NCBI GenBank assembly: GCA_947034885.2 | Contig: OX344754.2 | Span: 17,812,501-17,876,500 of the forward strand | Source of the DNA: Thuidium tamariscinum | Lineage: Eukaryota; Streptophyta; Bryopsida; Hypnales; Thuidiaceae | Length of the DNA: 64,000 nucleotides | Direction of reading: 5' to 3' | Shown here: piece after piece, positions 34,016 to 46,620 of the stretch | Position numbering within the stretch: the first letter of the stretch is position 1 | Layout of the letters: each line of letters begins with the position of its first letter | Notes under the pieces: generated by a model | The model's input: the letters and a program-made list of their open reading frames with translations, nothing else | The model's database searches: none | Told to the model about the DNA's origin: nothing | Position numbers and translations under genes: made by a program

Positions 34016-36921
34016 TATGCTTTTGTGAGCACTTGCCAACCACGCCCATCTCGTCATCACCTGGTCGAGAAGGCACAAGGTACTACAGGGAGCATCACTT
34101 AACTTAAATTTGCGAAGGAGCGTAGGCTGGAGATGGGGTCTACGAACTGCACTCGACTGATTAGTGATTACTTCGCTGAAATGGATTTGAGGCTTGCGCA
34201 AGCGTATCCACGGACCACCTGCTTTGATCAAACAGAGAGTTCAGGGAATACTCACGGCGAAGCGACAAGGATTGAAATCGAGCAGTTTGCCATACAACGT
34301 TGAGGGTCTCTCGTTGCTCCACTCTTTGAAGGATACTCAGATTTCAAGACCTCGAGTCCAATCAAGCAATCCATTGCAGTTCACGATGAACCAGGTTTGA
34401 GCCACGCGTGACGGGAGCCCTCATATACGTTTATCCATGATGCAGCAATGATTAGTGGAGCATGATTTTGCAGTAGATGAATACAAGAGCGATGAGGAGC
34501 TAGGTTGGACCTTCAGTGAAACTGTGTAATTCCCCTAAAAGAGGTACACTCTTGCAGAATACATTTTTATCAGAGAATTTCGCAATCTGACATGTTATCA
34601 TCATAGTGAGGACAGACGGTGGTGTAAATAGAAACCATAATAGCGGTGTCATCTGGCCTGCAGATAAAGGTGATTTCAGAGTGATGATCGCGAACGTACG
34701 AGGAGGCTAATACTCTGGAGAAAGAAGAATTGCATTGTGTCCACTCCTGCAAATTGCAGTGCACGAATTGCATGTTTTGGCATAGCCACAACGCAGGACA
34801 AAATGTAAGTTGGCAGAGCATAAATTGAATGTCTTTGTAGTCTACCTTAATAGTACATTTTAGTGAAGTGAGCTATGATAGCTCAAAATATACCTGTAGT
34901 GAGGTAGAGCGTGGTAAACCTAGTCTTCTATGAGGCTGGATCAAGAGATAAGAAGGGATTTATTTAGCCAGACAGAATGAAGTGATGACGATGACTTCTT
35001 TGCATCATTTTCTCAGTTTTGTAGAATTAGGTAGCAGCACCTTATGATGAATCAATGTCTGCTTTCTTGATAGCTCATGAAACTTTGGCTGCTCTGCACC
35101 TTTGAAAGAAGACCAATTCTAAATCCAACATTGTTGTACCTACGTTCAACTCATGTAACTTTATGTACACCTTGCGGTGATAGGACTATTCAAAAAACAA
35201 AACATATCATCCACTTTCTACAGGTAGTTAGAAGAATGTGGTTGGTTTTTGCACCATAAATGACAGCGTACTTATATACTAAATAAAGTGCTATGTTTTA
35301 TGTAATTTTTATTGTGATTCTAAGGTAAAGTATTGCAGTAGAACTCCTATAGTGGGATCAATCTGACACATTTCTGAGACATTTCATTACGGAGGTTATC
35401 ATGTTATGAGAGGGATTTGGGTTTCATGATGTTTGTATGTGGTCCAAGTTGGGACTAGCAATCAATATTAGAGAGGTTCATTACTTTAGAGAGTGCTGTT
35501 TCTTAGAAGTTATATTGTATATAGAATGTACACACTAACAATTCTTTGTTGAACATTTAGCTATGTACTTATGTTATTAAATGTTTCCATTTGTTTAATT
35601 TCTAAACGGATTTTAGGCAAGTTTGTATGGTGTCAAATTTCATTGTGATGTTTTGAAACTTTTTTTTGAAATCATAGAATGTATTAATTTCTTAAGAATA
35701 TAGAATTTTTATTTCATTTAGTACTTGGGAGAAAAAATAATACCTTTCTAAGCACAAAATTTTTGAGTTAAGGCAATAGGAAAAAAATGCACAAAACTGA
35801 AATTAATTTTACAAAAATTATCCTTCTGGAATACATTTATGTATTTTTGAAAAGATTTGAATCATTCCATTCGGATAAGTAATGTATGGAGTATTATTTA
35901 TAGAAAACTTTTTTGTAAACAATTAGGGTATTTTCATAAAAAGGAAATAATTTGTGGAATTTGTACTTGAATTCAATTTTCACAATTTTTCAAAACTCAA
36001 CATCCATAGGGTGTAGATTACTTCAACAATTTGACCATTAGAATTGACATATCATCATTCCATTTCAAAACTATTAACATTATAATTTTTCATTCCATTT
36101 TAAAATACTTCTACTTTAACAAAAAATAATTTAAGAATGAAAATTTTTATTTTTAGATTTTTAATTATAAATTTAAATTTTCAACTCAATTCTCAATAAT
36201 AAGATGTAAACCTCAAAACTTTGCATTTGGAGAAAAGCTAAGTTAAAAACATTCAAAGTTTGAAAATCTAATTGTGCGAAGTTTCTTCTTTGCACTTCAA
36301 ATACTAATATCTCACAATGTACGTAGTCAAAGTGCATGAACATTTTTCTACCCACTCTCATGCAAGTCTAATATAAGATCTTGAAATAGAAAAAAGAAAT
36401 TTGTTTATTTTAAATATCATTGTAGCTCATTGCATTAGGAATTGTAGTTTCAAAGTGTTTTTTAGTGAAATATAGTCACAAACCTTAAGGAATTTATGAC
36501 AACAGTCAAACAAAATTAATCCTTTAGTAGGAATTGGCATTCTATTTAAAATAATTTAAGGTGGTTACTTTACATTGTAAAGAGTAGATATTGATTGTAT
36601 AAGACTAAAAAATAAACAAAATGAGAATTGATGGCCATTTATGTGATATTGAACAAGTCCAATTTGTATGAATAATAAACTATTCCCTCCATCCTAAAAT
36701 GATCTTTTAGGTGTTTAGGAAGGAAAGAGTGAAGAGATGGAAGTAATTCTAAAGACAACAAAACAAACTCCAATTGGAAACCTTGAGAATGTATTGTTGA
36801 ATTTATTAACAACTAAACTCCAATAAAAAAATGTACACATGGGGAATATATATTATCACAAATAGTGCCAATATATTTGATCCAATCAATGGCCATGTGG
36901 TCTTAAGTTGTTGGTCAATAC
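34016..36921. other. 3' region of CCDC174-like gene and AT-rich intergenic DNA
   Basis: 34,016 to about 35,300 is moderately GC and probably transcribed 3' DNA; its open frames (34194-34400 +, 34570-34821 -, 35077-35259 +) resemble nothing known. From 35,300 the DNA is very AT-rich with no feature recognised. Confidence 0.5.
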
Positions 36922-37715
36922 TTTTTTTTTTTTTTTTTTGAACAAATGGGCGAGCCCACTGCATTAAAAAGAGAACCAAGAACAAACGGCCAAGCCAAAA
37001 CAGCCGGCCAAGGAAACATAGAAAGACAACCTAAAAGCCACTAAAAGGAGAAGAAGAACCACGAAAACTACGTAAATAAAGCCACAGGAGGACCTTCCCT
37101 ATTCCAACAAATGTGGCTATCCCGTTTAAATGCAAAGACACATGATTGAAGCAATATGCGCTCAAATTTGTCTTTGATCTCGTCTCCTCTATTTGGATGA
37201 CGTCGGGTGTAACTTTGAGCTTTGGTATATGCAGCCCTTCCATATTCTAGCATGGCATTCCACAATGCTTGTTGAGTGACCTCCCGGGGCCATCTTGCTT
37301 GTGAGAATACTTGACTATTTCGACCAATCCATATGACCCAGAGTGCAACACCCCTAAGTAGCGTCCAAATTATGCGAAGGTTGCGGAATCTGCTAGGAAG
37401 TGGGTCACCAAAGATACATTGCCGACCTGTAAATCTGTTGGGATGTCTAGTCAAAGAGGCTGGTCCTCGAATGAGCTGTATGATCGTCTGGCATAATCCC
37501 ACACCTCTTGTGCCTGTTTACATTCAAAAAACCGATGACTTGGGCTTTCTTCTACCATATCATTACAACAGGTGCAGAGGGTGTCAATACCTGGGTTAAT
37601 ACGTGCTCACCATGTATGCACGGCCACCGCGTTATGCCAAAGTGTCCACATGAAAGTAGCTTCTTTAAGCGAACGTGACCCATGCCAATACTTTGACCAC
37701 AAGCATTCTTCATGT
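36922..37715 (-). mobile_element. 5'-truncated LINE, same family as 7037-8183
   Basis: Poly(T) at 36922-36940 followed by TTGAACAAATGGGCGAGCCC matches the 3' end of the first LINE. The minus-strand frame 37502-37068 encodes the ORF2 C-terminus (RIIWTLLRGVALWVIWIGRN, W..EGPPVALF). Homology to the zf-RVT region goes on to about 37,715 with frame breaks (CATGTATGCACGGCCACCGC matches the HNAVAVHSW codons). Shorter and more decayed than copy 1. Confidence 0.8.
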
Positions 37716-38414
37716 CTTCCATAAACTAACCAATTGAATAGTAAGAGGTTGTAATCCATAGAGAATTCAAAAATCAAGTAGACATCTATGTGTTAAAAAA
37801 ACATTTCAAAAATCCTACATTTGAATACATCAAAACTAAATTTTTGAAGAAGTTGGAGATCTCAAAATTTCAAAATAGTAGGAATGCACCATAATCTATT
37901 TGGAATTTCAAATTTTTTTTGAAAGAATGTTTATTTTAACCTAAATCTATAACATTTTGTCCAACAAAAAGATTATTTTGGGATAAGATTAGTTTTAAGT
38001 ATTCCAAAGAAATGATATTTGATTAAAAAATTACTTCAATAATTTAATTAAACTACAAATTAGGATTCCTTTCATACTAAGAAATCCATTATTAATATAC
38101 ATCAAGTGGATTGATAATTTATCCAATTTACACTCTTTAAAATTTTGTAACTATTCATGTTCCCTCCTACTTCACAGCACCACTTGCATTCCCCATTGTA
38201 AAGACTTCCTAATAGAATCATCCTATAAATAATGAAACATCAAGCCTATGTTCAATTCTTATTTTGAAATTGCATTTGAATTTTGATTAAGCTAATGATT
38301 TTTATTTAAAATGACAATAAAGCATAATTGAATGTAATTCAAATACATTGCATTGTCATGTTCCTAAATTGAAGCTCTTAATCACATTCACACATACTTT
38401 CTAAACATGTTGTA
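37716..38414. other. AT-rich intergenic DNA, no gene seen
   Basis: No coding signal or repeat structure recognised. Confidence 0.55.
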
Positions 38415-38687
38415 AGGTAGGTACACCCAAAAGCGCCCTATTCCTAAAAGCACCATCTACAGAGCACATACATTCCCAAAATCAGTCATGTTCACAGAAT
38501 ATAGATGGCACTTTCAAAAACTGCCTTTGATCATTAATAACTTTTGCATACTATATCCAAATCCTGCATTCTTTGGTGCATTGGAACATGCTTTCACTTG
38601 CCAACAAGACTGTATCAAAATTTGGACTAGCTAATAACAATAACTAGGCACAGTTTGAATAAGTGGCACTTTTGGGTGTACCTACCT
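38415..38687 (-). mobile_element. TA-flanked MITE family A, copy 5
   Basis: 273 bp, ends AGGTAGGTACACCCAAAAG and TTTTGGGTGTACCTACCT, flanked by TA at 38413-38414 and 38688-38689. Together with copies 2 and 3 this fixes the family's ends. Confidence 0.87.
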
Positions 38688-38689
38688 TA

Positions 38690-40751
38690 TATATTACCAG
38701 CTTTCAATGATGGGAGTGATAGATTGTAGTCGACTCTAATGCCAATATTTTTAGTCAAATATTGTTCTCTCACATGAACTTTGAAGGTTTATATCTCTAA
38801 TAATCTTGAACCGCTTCGAAGTCCAAAAATAGGACGACAAGCAGAGTTGAAGCTTCACAACAAACAAAGAATGACAAATTTTCAATCATTCATTTTTTGG
38901 TAAGTGTAGACAGGAGTTCTGCTACCATTGCAGATGAGAACAAGACTATAAGCAACAATAATTGGAAGAGAAAAATGCAAGTCTTGCGACATGTCAGTTT
39001 TTTGGGATAATTTTGGTGCCTCTAGTTGCGGGCTTGAAATGAACAATCTCCCCAGACTAGAAATTTCTTCGGGGCAGTGTGAGTCAAGCCACACTCACAT
39101 GTTCCGGCACTGATGTACAAGTTCAATCGATTATATAAAATAAGACAATCGAATCTATAAAATAAGCAAACCACAACAACTTCGAACATTCCTCGCCACG
39201 ATGTCATAAAATAGAGAAGACTACAGTAGTATACCTATTTTTTTAGTGTCATCAATGTTGTTGTCAGTACAGGCACCCCAACAATGGTTCCGCATATTCG
39301 TTTCTGGGCCTTTCGAGTGCAATGGTCCGCGCAAAGAAACTCACTACTACTGTCTCTCTCCGAAGGCATCTGAAAAGCAAGCTCCCCAAAATGAAATACG
39401 TCGTAGAAGCCTTCTGGGAAAATTTGTAGTTACATTCTAGTCATCAAGTTCTAGGCTCTCACATTGTTTACAGAATTTTGCACGTACCAGCATGTCCGTC
39501 GTGATGGCTTATGCTGCCGCCAAGGTCGAAGCCGATTTCATGTCGGTCAAGCCTTAAGATCTTGTATACAACAGAGACTCTGCTCTTTTTTCTTCAATCA
39601 ATAAGAAGTTCCCCTTCTAATCTTACAGATCTTACGGTGAGTCAATGCATGCACAGCACCCATTTCCCTACATCGATCTTGTGACTGAAATCACTTTGGA
39701 GGCCTTCAACTTCTGCAACAAGTCCTGACGTTTCAGGGTTAATGAGCCAAAGTAGTGTACCTCCGTAATTCCACTTTGACAAAAACATCTTTTCTACTTG
39801 CAAAGAAAAGACACATTCTTTCTTCATCTAAATTCTAAATAGTAGGACTATTGTCCCTATGCCTTTCCCACTGTCTAATAAAATAAAAATAAAAATGTAA
39901 TTTTTTAAATCATAAAACATTTGAAATTCAATATCTTTTCTACCATAAATCGGAATACCACACAACAAAGCCCATGCACCCCTCCTTGCTGAAGGCTTTC
40001 CAACAGAACCAAGACCACGACCAGGGGATGCATGGTGCAGGAGATCTCACCATAACAAACAAACAAAACAAACACACAGCCAGCCTAAGATAAGGTATGG
40101 ATTTTGAGTAATTGCAATAAATGCCGATACATGACACTAAAAGTTCCATGATACAAGTGTCAAAAGACGGGTCATCTGCAACCGTTTCCAAAATCGATTC
40201 CAGTAAAGAACACCTGCACAAGTAACACTACCACGTAGTAATTTTGTACACAAATAATAAGTGGAACATCCTGCATCTGAACATCCACAATCAAATTCAA
40301 AAGCTCCAGCTTATTCAACGTACTCGCAACTTCACCTGCACGCAAATGTACTCCCAGTCAGTCCTCTATCAAACACCGAATCATTATAAATCAGCTCAGG
40401 GGCCCTTAGCTTCACATAAAATAGGGATCCCACTACTGACGTGCCAGTAGCCGCTGATCAAAATCCTTCTCCGAGAATCGTGGTGAGATATCACAGAAGG
40501 CATAGGTGAGAACACCCCTGAATTCAAAATTAATATCATCATAATAGCTTGAAAAGTGAATATGATGGATTTACATTTACGTGTCTTCTGTTCTAAGTCA
40601 CTTCTATGTTGATGAATTCCATCAACAGTTTCATAACGATTGGTACATTCTACAACTAAGGCTTACCCTTCATAACGCATGTTCACATCTGAGACCCTGG
40701 ACCACTTGTTTGAAGCATCCAATCCACAACGCCATGTTCAGTTGCAGCCCG
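38690..40751. other. Intergenic DNA and RBM42 3' region, no certain gene
   Basis: Patches of higher GC at 39,050-39,450 and 39,480-39,560 give short open frames (39246-39440 +; a 23-codon frame from 39491 +) without recognisable domains. They could be eroded exons or a non-coding transcript. 40,000-40,750 is probably the 3' UTR side of the RBM42 gene. Confidence 0.45.
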
Positions 40752-43700
40752 CTAGTTATGCAGGATGTTCTTCTTGTTTGACTTGTGCCGCTTATTATGC
40801 TGAAATTCCAGAATCGATGGGCAATCAATGAGAAAAAGAGAACAGTGGAAAAAAAATTACAAGCGTTTCTAGATTCCAGATCTTAGCAACTGACACCCAT
40901 TCAAGAAACACAAAATAAATCTATGTGATCCCAAAGTTTCAAGGGCAGCACTCCGATTTCAAAGGCTCCTATATCAAACTACACCAATATCCAAACTCGT
41001 AAAGAAGAACAACCCTTTCAGATCATACCTTAGAATTTGTAAATGCTTCCGAGTCCGTTCGCTCTTTCCATGTGCTCTTTCGCAGCTTGATTGGCCTGTT
41101 TCCAACATATTTGCCTGCAGAAGAAATGACCCTTTAAGCAATGAGATTCCAGTAGAAATTCTGCTCAATTGCAAAACTACACTTCTATGAAAAAAAACAA
41201 AAAAATGACAATCTGCAGCACTGGCAAGAAGTTGACGAAGGCTATTGCAAAGGTATCGAAAAAGCTATGCACAACTCTACTTTAAAAATCCAGCGAAAAG
41301 AGATTATGAATACGAAAAAAGCAGTGACCTTGGAATAAGGACTACATCTGACATCCTCTAGACCACCGGACTACATATACGCAGATGACAAAGAAAGTAC
41401 TATAAATTAATTCACTTACCGTTCATTTCTTTGAAGGCTAAAGCGAGATCAGAAGGATTTGAAAAACTGACAAAGCCATAACCCTTTGTCTTTCCTGTGC
41501 GTTTATCTCTTACAACCTAAAAAAACCATTATCCATGTTAGAATATCATTCTGATCGCAAGAGCAAAACATTCTTCCAAAAACCAAATACGTATAAAACA
41601 TACTATTATAAAGCGAAGATCCTTCCTTTCTAAGCATCATAAAGTGCAAAACCTCTAAAACTTCTCAATTTCTGACGCTTAACTCATCATATAGTCAAAA
41701 GTGGCCGGTTACATAACTACAGAAGTTGAAAACATGTCATTTAGGAAGCTTCACAAAAAACAACAAAATGAACCAACTCTACATTGATAAATGATAGAAG
41801 CATGTTTTGGAAGTTACTATAATTGACTGCTACTAGCAGAAAAATGGTTGTTTATTCTTCGCGAAAGATGTAAGGATTAAGGGTATTAATTGGAGTTCGA
41901 CTTTCTCTGGAATGAAATTGAATGAAAAATACTCACCCGAGCCATGTTGAAAGTGACAAAGCGTGTGAAGGCCTTTGTCAAAACCTCATCATTCACTTCA
42001 TTACCCAAGTCACCACAGAAAAGTCGATGATCATCTGCACATCCAACAAATAAGTTAAATTGAAAGGAAGGATCTTAAATATGTAGCATATAAATTGTCT
42101 GCCACGCTCATCAGGAACCAAAGTGAACTCTGTTTAGACTGACGTTCCCCCAACCGTAAATTCACTAGCTACAAGTATAGGGCCCCTCCCCAAACCCTTC
42201 ATGCAAGACATAACAGTAGTTCTAGATATGGAATCAGGGCGCCAGTCACGTGGAGGGCTCCAAAGTAATAACTAGTCAGGGAAATGCGAACGTACTCTCA
42301 GGCCATTCAGAAAGAGTAGAATCTTCCCACGTCTGTCCAGCAGCTTTTCGAGGGACCGCTTTTTTCTTCGTCTCTGATTTTTGTTCACCCTCGCCACTAG
42401 CCAACGCAGCCTTCACACTTTCAAGGGCCTCCGGTGTAATGGTTTGTGCATCTCTTTGAAAAAGCTGTTGAGCCTGATACCATACAACCTCAAAGGTTAG
42501 TTAACAATCCCAGTGCAAAGGTTAGACGGACAAGGTCCGAGAGATGCCCCCTCTTTAACTGACCCTCCAGACTGTAAAACTGCCCCGCAGAGCTGACATC
42601 AATCTCTTGCTTGCCTGCCCTTCATTAGAGGAACATCTCCCTTGGGAGAACAGGATTATTATGAAGGACCCGTCATGCAAACCCAGTGATACATACGGTA
42701 TGGACGGCAACAGAATCCTCTTTGAAATATAGAGCGTCCTAGGGTATTCATAAAAACCAATGCTGAATGAGATCAACCCCAGAGGACCCTTTTCCTTGTT
42801 AAAATCGTATAAGTCCTAAGCAAAACAGCCTACGAGCCATCCCCGCCTTGACACAACCTTCATGTCGCTCGATAGGATTGAGATTCACGAGAGTGTACAC
42901 AGAACACCTTGCAGCCTGGATAGGGTGTCCTCGAGGAATAGATTATCGAGGGAGAAACATATGGTACTCGGTTTCCTTCTCAGGTCCTTTAAAATATGAA
43001 CTAGCCTCTCCATGGAAATTAAACCAAACTTTATAGAACACATAAAAGCTCTCAGAATGCAAGAGTACTGTAAGACTAGCTTCACCTTCAAATCAAACAC
43101 AAGTAGCAAACAGAAAATTGTTGAGAACTGACCTGCTGTTGTTGAGGAAGAGGAGCGGCAGCAGTCGTGGCAGGTTGCTGATATATCGGCGTATACTGAT
43201 ACTGAGCTGAAGGAACAACCGTTTGAGTGTGAGTCTGAGGCTGTGCTTGATAAGTACTCTGTGAAGCTGGATTATACTGCTGCGCAGGTGCTTGATACTG
43301 TTGCTGCTGGAGATGGAAAGGAACCGGGAAACTGTAAGAACTTGATGCTGGAGGAGGAGGGGCGGGTGGTCGAACATATGCAGTTGTGGTCGGGTATGAA
43401 TACTGCGACCCTGAGGTCGGGGGTGGAGGAGGTAATGTGGGAGTAACAAGACGGGGTGGGGGCGGTGGAGGCGCAGGAAAAGCAGCTGTAGGAGTAGTCC
43501 CGGGGGCTGTCAATGCAGAAGCCTACAAACCATCAAGCAATGAAATAAGAAATTGGCCTATTTCCACTATTGACCTTAACTTTTCACAACCATTGAAATT
43601 CTCTGAAATACTGTTACACCTCTTTACATTCTCTGTTACATGACTGATGTTACTAATATTATGCTTCTATAAGTAGACATTTGATTACGTGACAACTTCA

Positions 43701-44489
43701 TATTAGGATTTTCCAATTATGCCATATCACAGACGTGACATTGTAAAGGGTCAGTAACGAAACCATGAAAAAAGGGGAAAAACGAAACCCTGAGTATTGT
43801 CTGGACAACTATCAAGAGGACATACCCGTTTGCTCTAGCAAGGAAACCAGCAACAATAAATTCAAGTCAATACAGAGTCAGCATTGAAAGACTTCATTGT
43901 AGAATGCATCTGATTCTAGAAAAGTCTGCAACCCACTATTGGTAGATTTCCGCCGCTAAGTTAACCTTTCACGACCTTTCACAAGTTCACAACAATTGCT
44001 GAAATCACGTATCTATTGTGGTAAAATAAAAGTAGGGACTAAAGCGAAGCCCTAGAAATTGTCTGTTCACGATTTATATTGTGTGCCGCTCGCTGTCAAT
44101 CCATCAAATCTTGATTGACAGCGAGCATGTAATAAGAGCATCATGAGTTGTAATATAAGATTGATTGATTTCCATCATGTCACAACCTTGTCAAGCTCTG
44201 AATTCTTTTCTGAAACAACGTATCCTGTAGCGAACAAGTGAAACAAGGCAAAACACGAAATCCATAAATTTTCTGGTAAGAGTTTACAATTTCTCTTTGC
44301 AAGACGCGGATTGTGCGTGAGACTTACAGGCGGTAGGGGCGGCGGAGGAGGTAAATGTCCAGCTCGTGCGACGACCGCGTGGGGGGGCGGAGGTGGTGGA
44401 GGTGGCAGCAATTGCGCCGTCGTCGTGTCGGATCCAAGTTCTTTCATCTCCTGCTCGAACCGCTCGAGCTCACTCATCAAATTCGCCAT
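40752..44489 (-). CDS. RBM42: RBM42-type RNA-binding protein (one RRM), 7 exons
   Basis: Exons 44489-44328, 43522-43133, 42473-42296, 42034-41937, 41516-41420, 41114-41029 and 40799-40752 give 352 residues with every phase consistent. The N-terminus (MANLMSELERFEQEMKELG) is a short helix, followed by Pro-rich runs (PPPPPPPP) and a Pro/Gln/Tyr-rich low-complexity region to about residue 184. A linker (KKKAVPRKAAGQTWEDSTL) precedes the RRM at about residues 245-325: RNP2 LFCGDL (248-253), RNP1 KGYGFVSF (287-294), then GKYVGNRPIKLRKSTWKERT. The basic tail ends KSNKKNILHN. The GDLGNEVND and RDKRTGKTKGYGFVSF blocks are diagnostic of RBM42, a splicing-associated, hnRNP K-interacting RNA-binding protein in animals. 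The start is ATG 44489; an upstream in-frame GTG codon is not needed. Confidence 0.94.
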
Positions 44490-44691
44490 GTTTGATACAG
44501 CAACGCGACGACGACGAAAATTCACGAATTACACCCAAAAAAACACCTATGGAGTTGCAGGATCGCTCAGAGAATATGTGACTAGCTCTGGATTCTGGCA
44601 GAGAACGATTTCTCGACAAACAAACAGGAAGACGGACAATGTTCTGATCGACACCAACAATCGATGGAGTGGACAATACTTCGCAGGAACC

Positions 44692-44700
44692 AAACCCTAA
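44692..44700 (-). promoter_or_regulatory. Telo-box upstream of RBM42
   Basis: AAACCCTAA on the plus strand reads TTAGGGTTT toward the gene, about 200 bp before the ATG. It is preceded by AATATATT, a weak TATA candidate. The arrangement resembles that of the CCDC174-like promoter. Confidence 0.45.
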
Positions 44701-44809
44701 ATATATTTGCAGGTGATGGGGTCTTAAGGTGAAGACGACAACGCTCCCTACGGTTCTCACCGTTCCCATAGTTCCCTTCAATGTCAGAACGCAAAAGTAG
44801 ATGTGCAGA

Positions 44810-46368
44810 AGTTAGAGCATCTTCAGTCAGGGCCTCTACTTTGGCCCTTCAAATTTCAGGTTCATTCACCTTCAAAATTCAAGGGACGCAATCAATCACT
44901 CACATTATCTATGTATGCCCAGTATATAATTAGTGGACCAATCACAGATTATCTTATTTAGAATGTAGGATTGTAGGATAAGATTATATGTTAATGTATA
45001 TTGCAATTAAGTACAAGGATTCATCAAAATTTTACTTTAGAGGGTGATTTGGAGGGTTTTGCATAGTTATCAAATGTAATTTTTGAAATTGAAGGGCATT
45101 TAAAAAAAAGGCTACATTGAAATTATTTTCATCCCAATTGTTAAGTGTCATATTGCTTAAAATATTACACTAAGGATGGTCTTATTTTTTCTACTTAGGG
45201 GCATGTATATGATAGATAATCCTATTGCAAGCATAATGGTTTGTTTGCCTACATGACATTGTGACAAAAGATTTTTGAAAGAGGTATAGGAGAATGTAAA
45301 AATGGTGATAACTATGGAATTTGTATTAGAGCAACAAATTATGGATTTATTGTGAATTTAGACAGGTAGTTATTGCCTACTAAAGGTGCCAATTTGTGCC
45401 AAAAACATAAAAATATATCAACAAATAAAAACATATTAAAACACATAAAAATATATCAAAAACATATAAAAACATATGAACACATTAAAAAATACATAAA
45501 AAATATGAAGTAAGGCAAAAAATAGATTTCACACAAGGCATTGAAAATTGCAGATTTGATAAACTCATCAAAATCGCAAATTTCACAACGCCTAGAAAAT
45601 TCAAAACTTCACAAAGTCATCAAAATTTCAGATTTTATAAAGTTCTTAAATTCTTGCATGTTCAAGGAAAAAAGTGTTTTTGCCATTAGGAGAGATTTGA
45701 GGGCTCTAGGAGCCCGCAAGTTCCCACAGCCTCAAATCGCGTAATCTGCCGCACGAACACAATTCTGCAGGAATCCTACGTGGTCGAGACCATGCCATGT
45801 CATTAATTTTTTTTTTGAAAAAAAATAAATTTTGGACTTTTTTTTCATATTTTAGGACCCCCCAAATTTTTATATTTTTTTATTTTTTTTGAGAAATGTT
45901 GGCTTGATAGCAGCCAGCCGTTCCCAGACCAATTTCCCGAACAGTCCCGAAACGGCCCTTTGGAGACCTCAAATCCTTCCTAATGACAATTTTATGTAAA
46001 GTATGAAGTTTTCCATGCCTACAACTACACTGTGAGGTGATTCGCAATGTCATGATTTCCATAAACCACTTGAATGTACATAGTCAACTGGACATCTTGT
46101 AACACGATGGTCATCTGAGTCCATTCCTACAATATTTTAGTGAGAAAGGAGATTGTCCTAAGATCCTTCAAGATTAATGACTAATCTTGTCGAGGAACTG
46201 CTAGTACTAGAACATTAGCTGCAAAAAAACATAAGCAAATTGCAAAGAGGATAAGAAAGAAATATGAAAGCATTCTTCAAGAGAAATACATTAAAAAAAG
46301 GAAAAACAATACATTAAAACATGAAAACATATTAAAACACATATAAAGCAATGAAGTAAGGCAAAAAA
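44810..46368. other. AT-rich intergenic DNA with scattered repeats
   Basis: No gene recognised. 45,400-45,640 (AAAACATAT runs, then GATTTCACACAAGGCATTG and CAGATTTGATAAACTCATC) is a diverged copy of the 54 bp array at 46,369. A foldback lies at 45,693-45,985. Confidence 0.55.
45693..45985. repeat. Foldback with ~23 bp inverted arms
   Basis: CATTAGGAGAGATTTGAGGG at 45693 pairs with the complement of 45963-45985 (CATTAGGAAGGATTTGAGG). The interior holds long A and T runs. Possibly a small decayed MITE. Confidence 0.55.
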
Positions 46369-46620
46369 AGATTTCACAAAAGGCATTGAAAATTTCAGAT
46401 TTGATAAACTCATTAAAATTCCAGATTTCATACAAGGCATTGAAAATTTCAGATTTGATAAACTCATTAAAATTTTAGATTTCACACAAGGCATTGAAAA
46501 TTTCAAATTTGATAAACCCATTAAAATTTTAGATTTCACAAAGCATAAAAAATTCAAAATTTCATACACTCATCAAAATTGCAAATTTCACAAGGCCTAG
46601 AAATTTCAAAACTTCACAAA
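46369..46620. repeat. 54 bp tandem repeat, ~4.6 copies
   Basis: Units start AGATTTCACACAAGGCATTG at 46369, 46423, 46477 and 46531, with a degenerate one at 46583. The first three are close to identical, the last two diverged. It abuts the 3' end of the HUH/Rep pseudogene, and a related block is at 45,500-45,640. Confidence 0.9.

Noticed and set aside
39246..39560. Possible small gene or eroded exons
   Set aside because: Open frames are short, no domain is recognised and no consistent splice pattern could be built.
43243..43643. Gly/Glu-rich plus-strand frames opposite the RBM42 second exon
   Set aside because: They are antisense shadows of the Pro/Gln-rich coding repeats.
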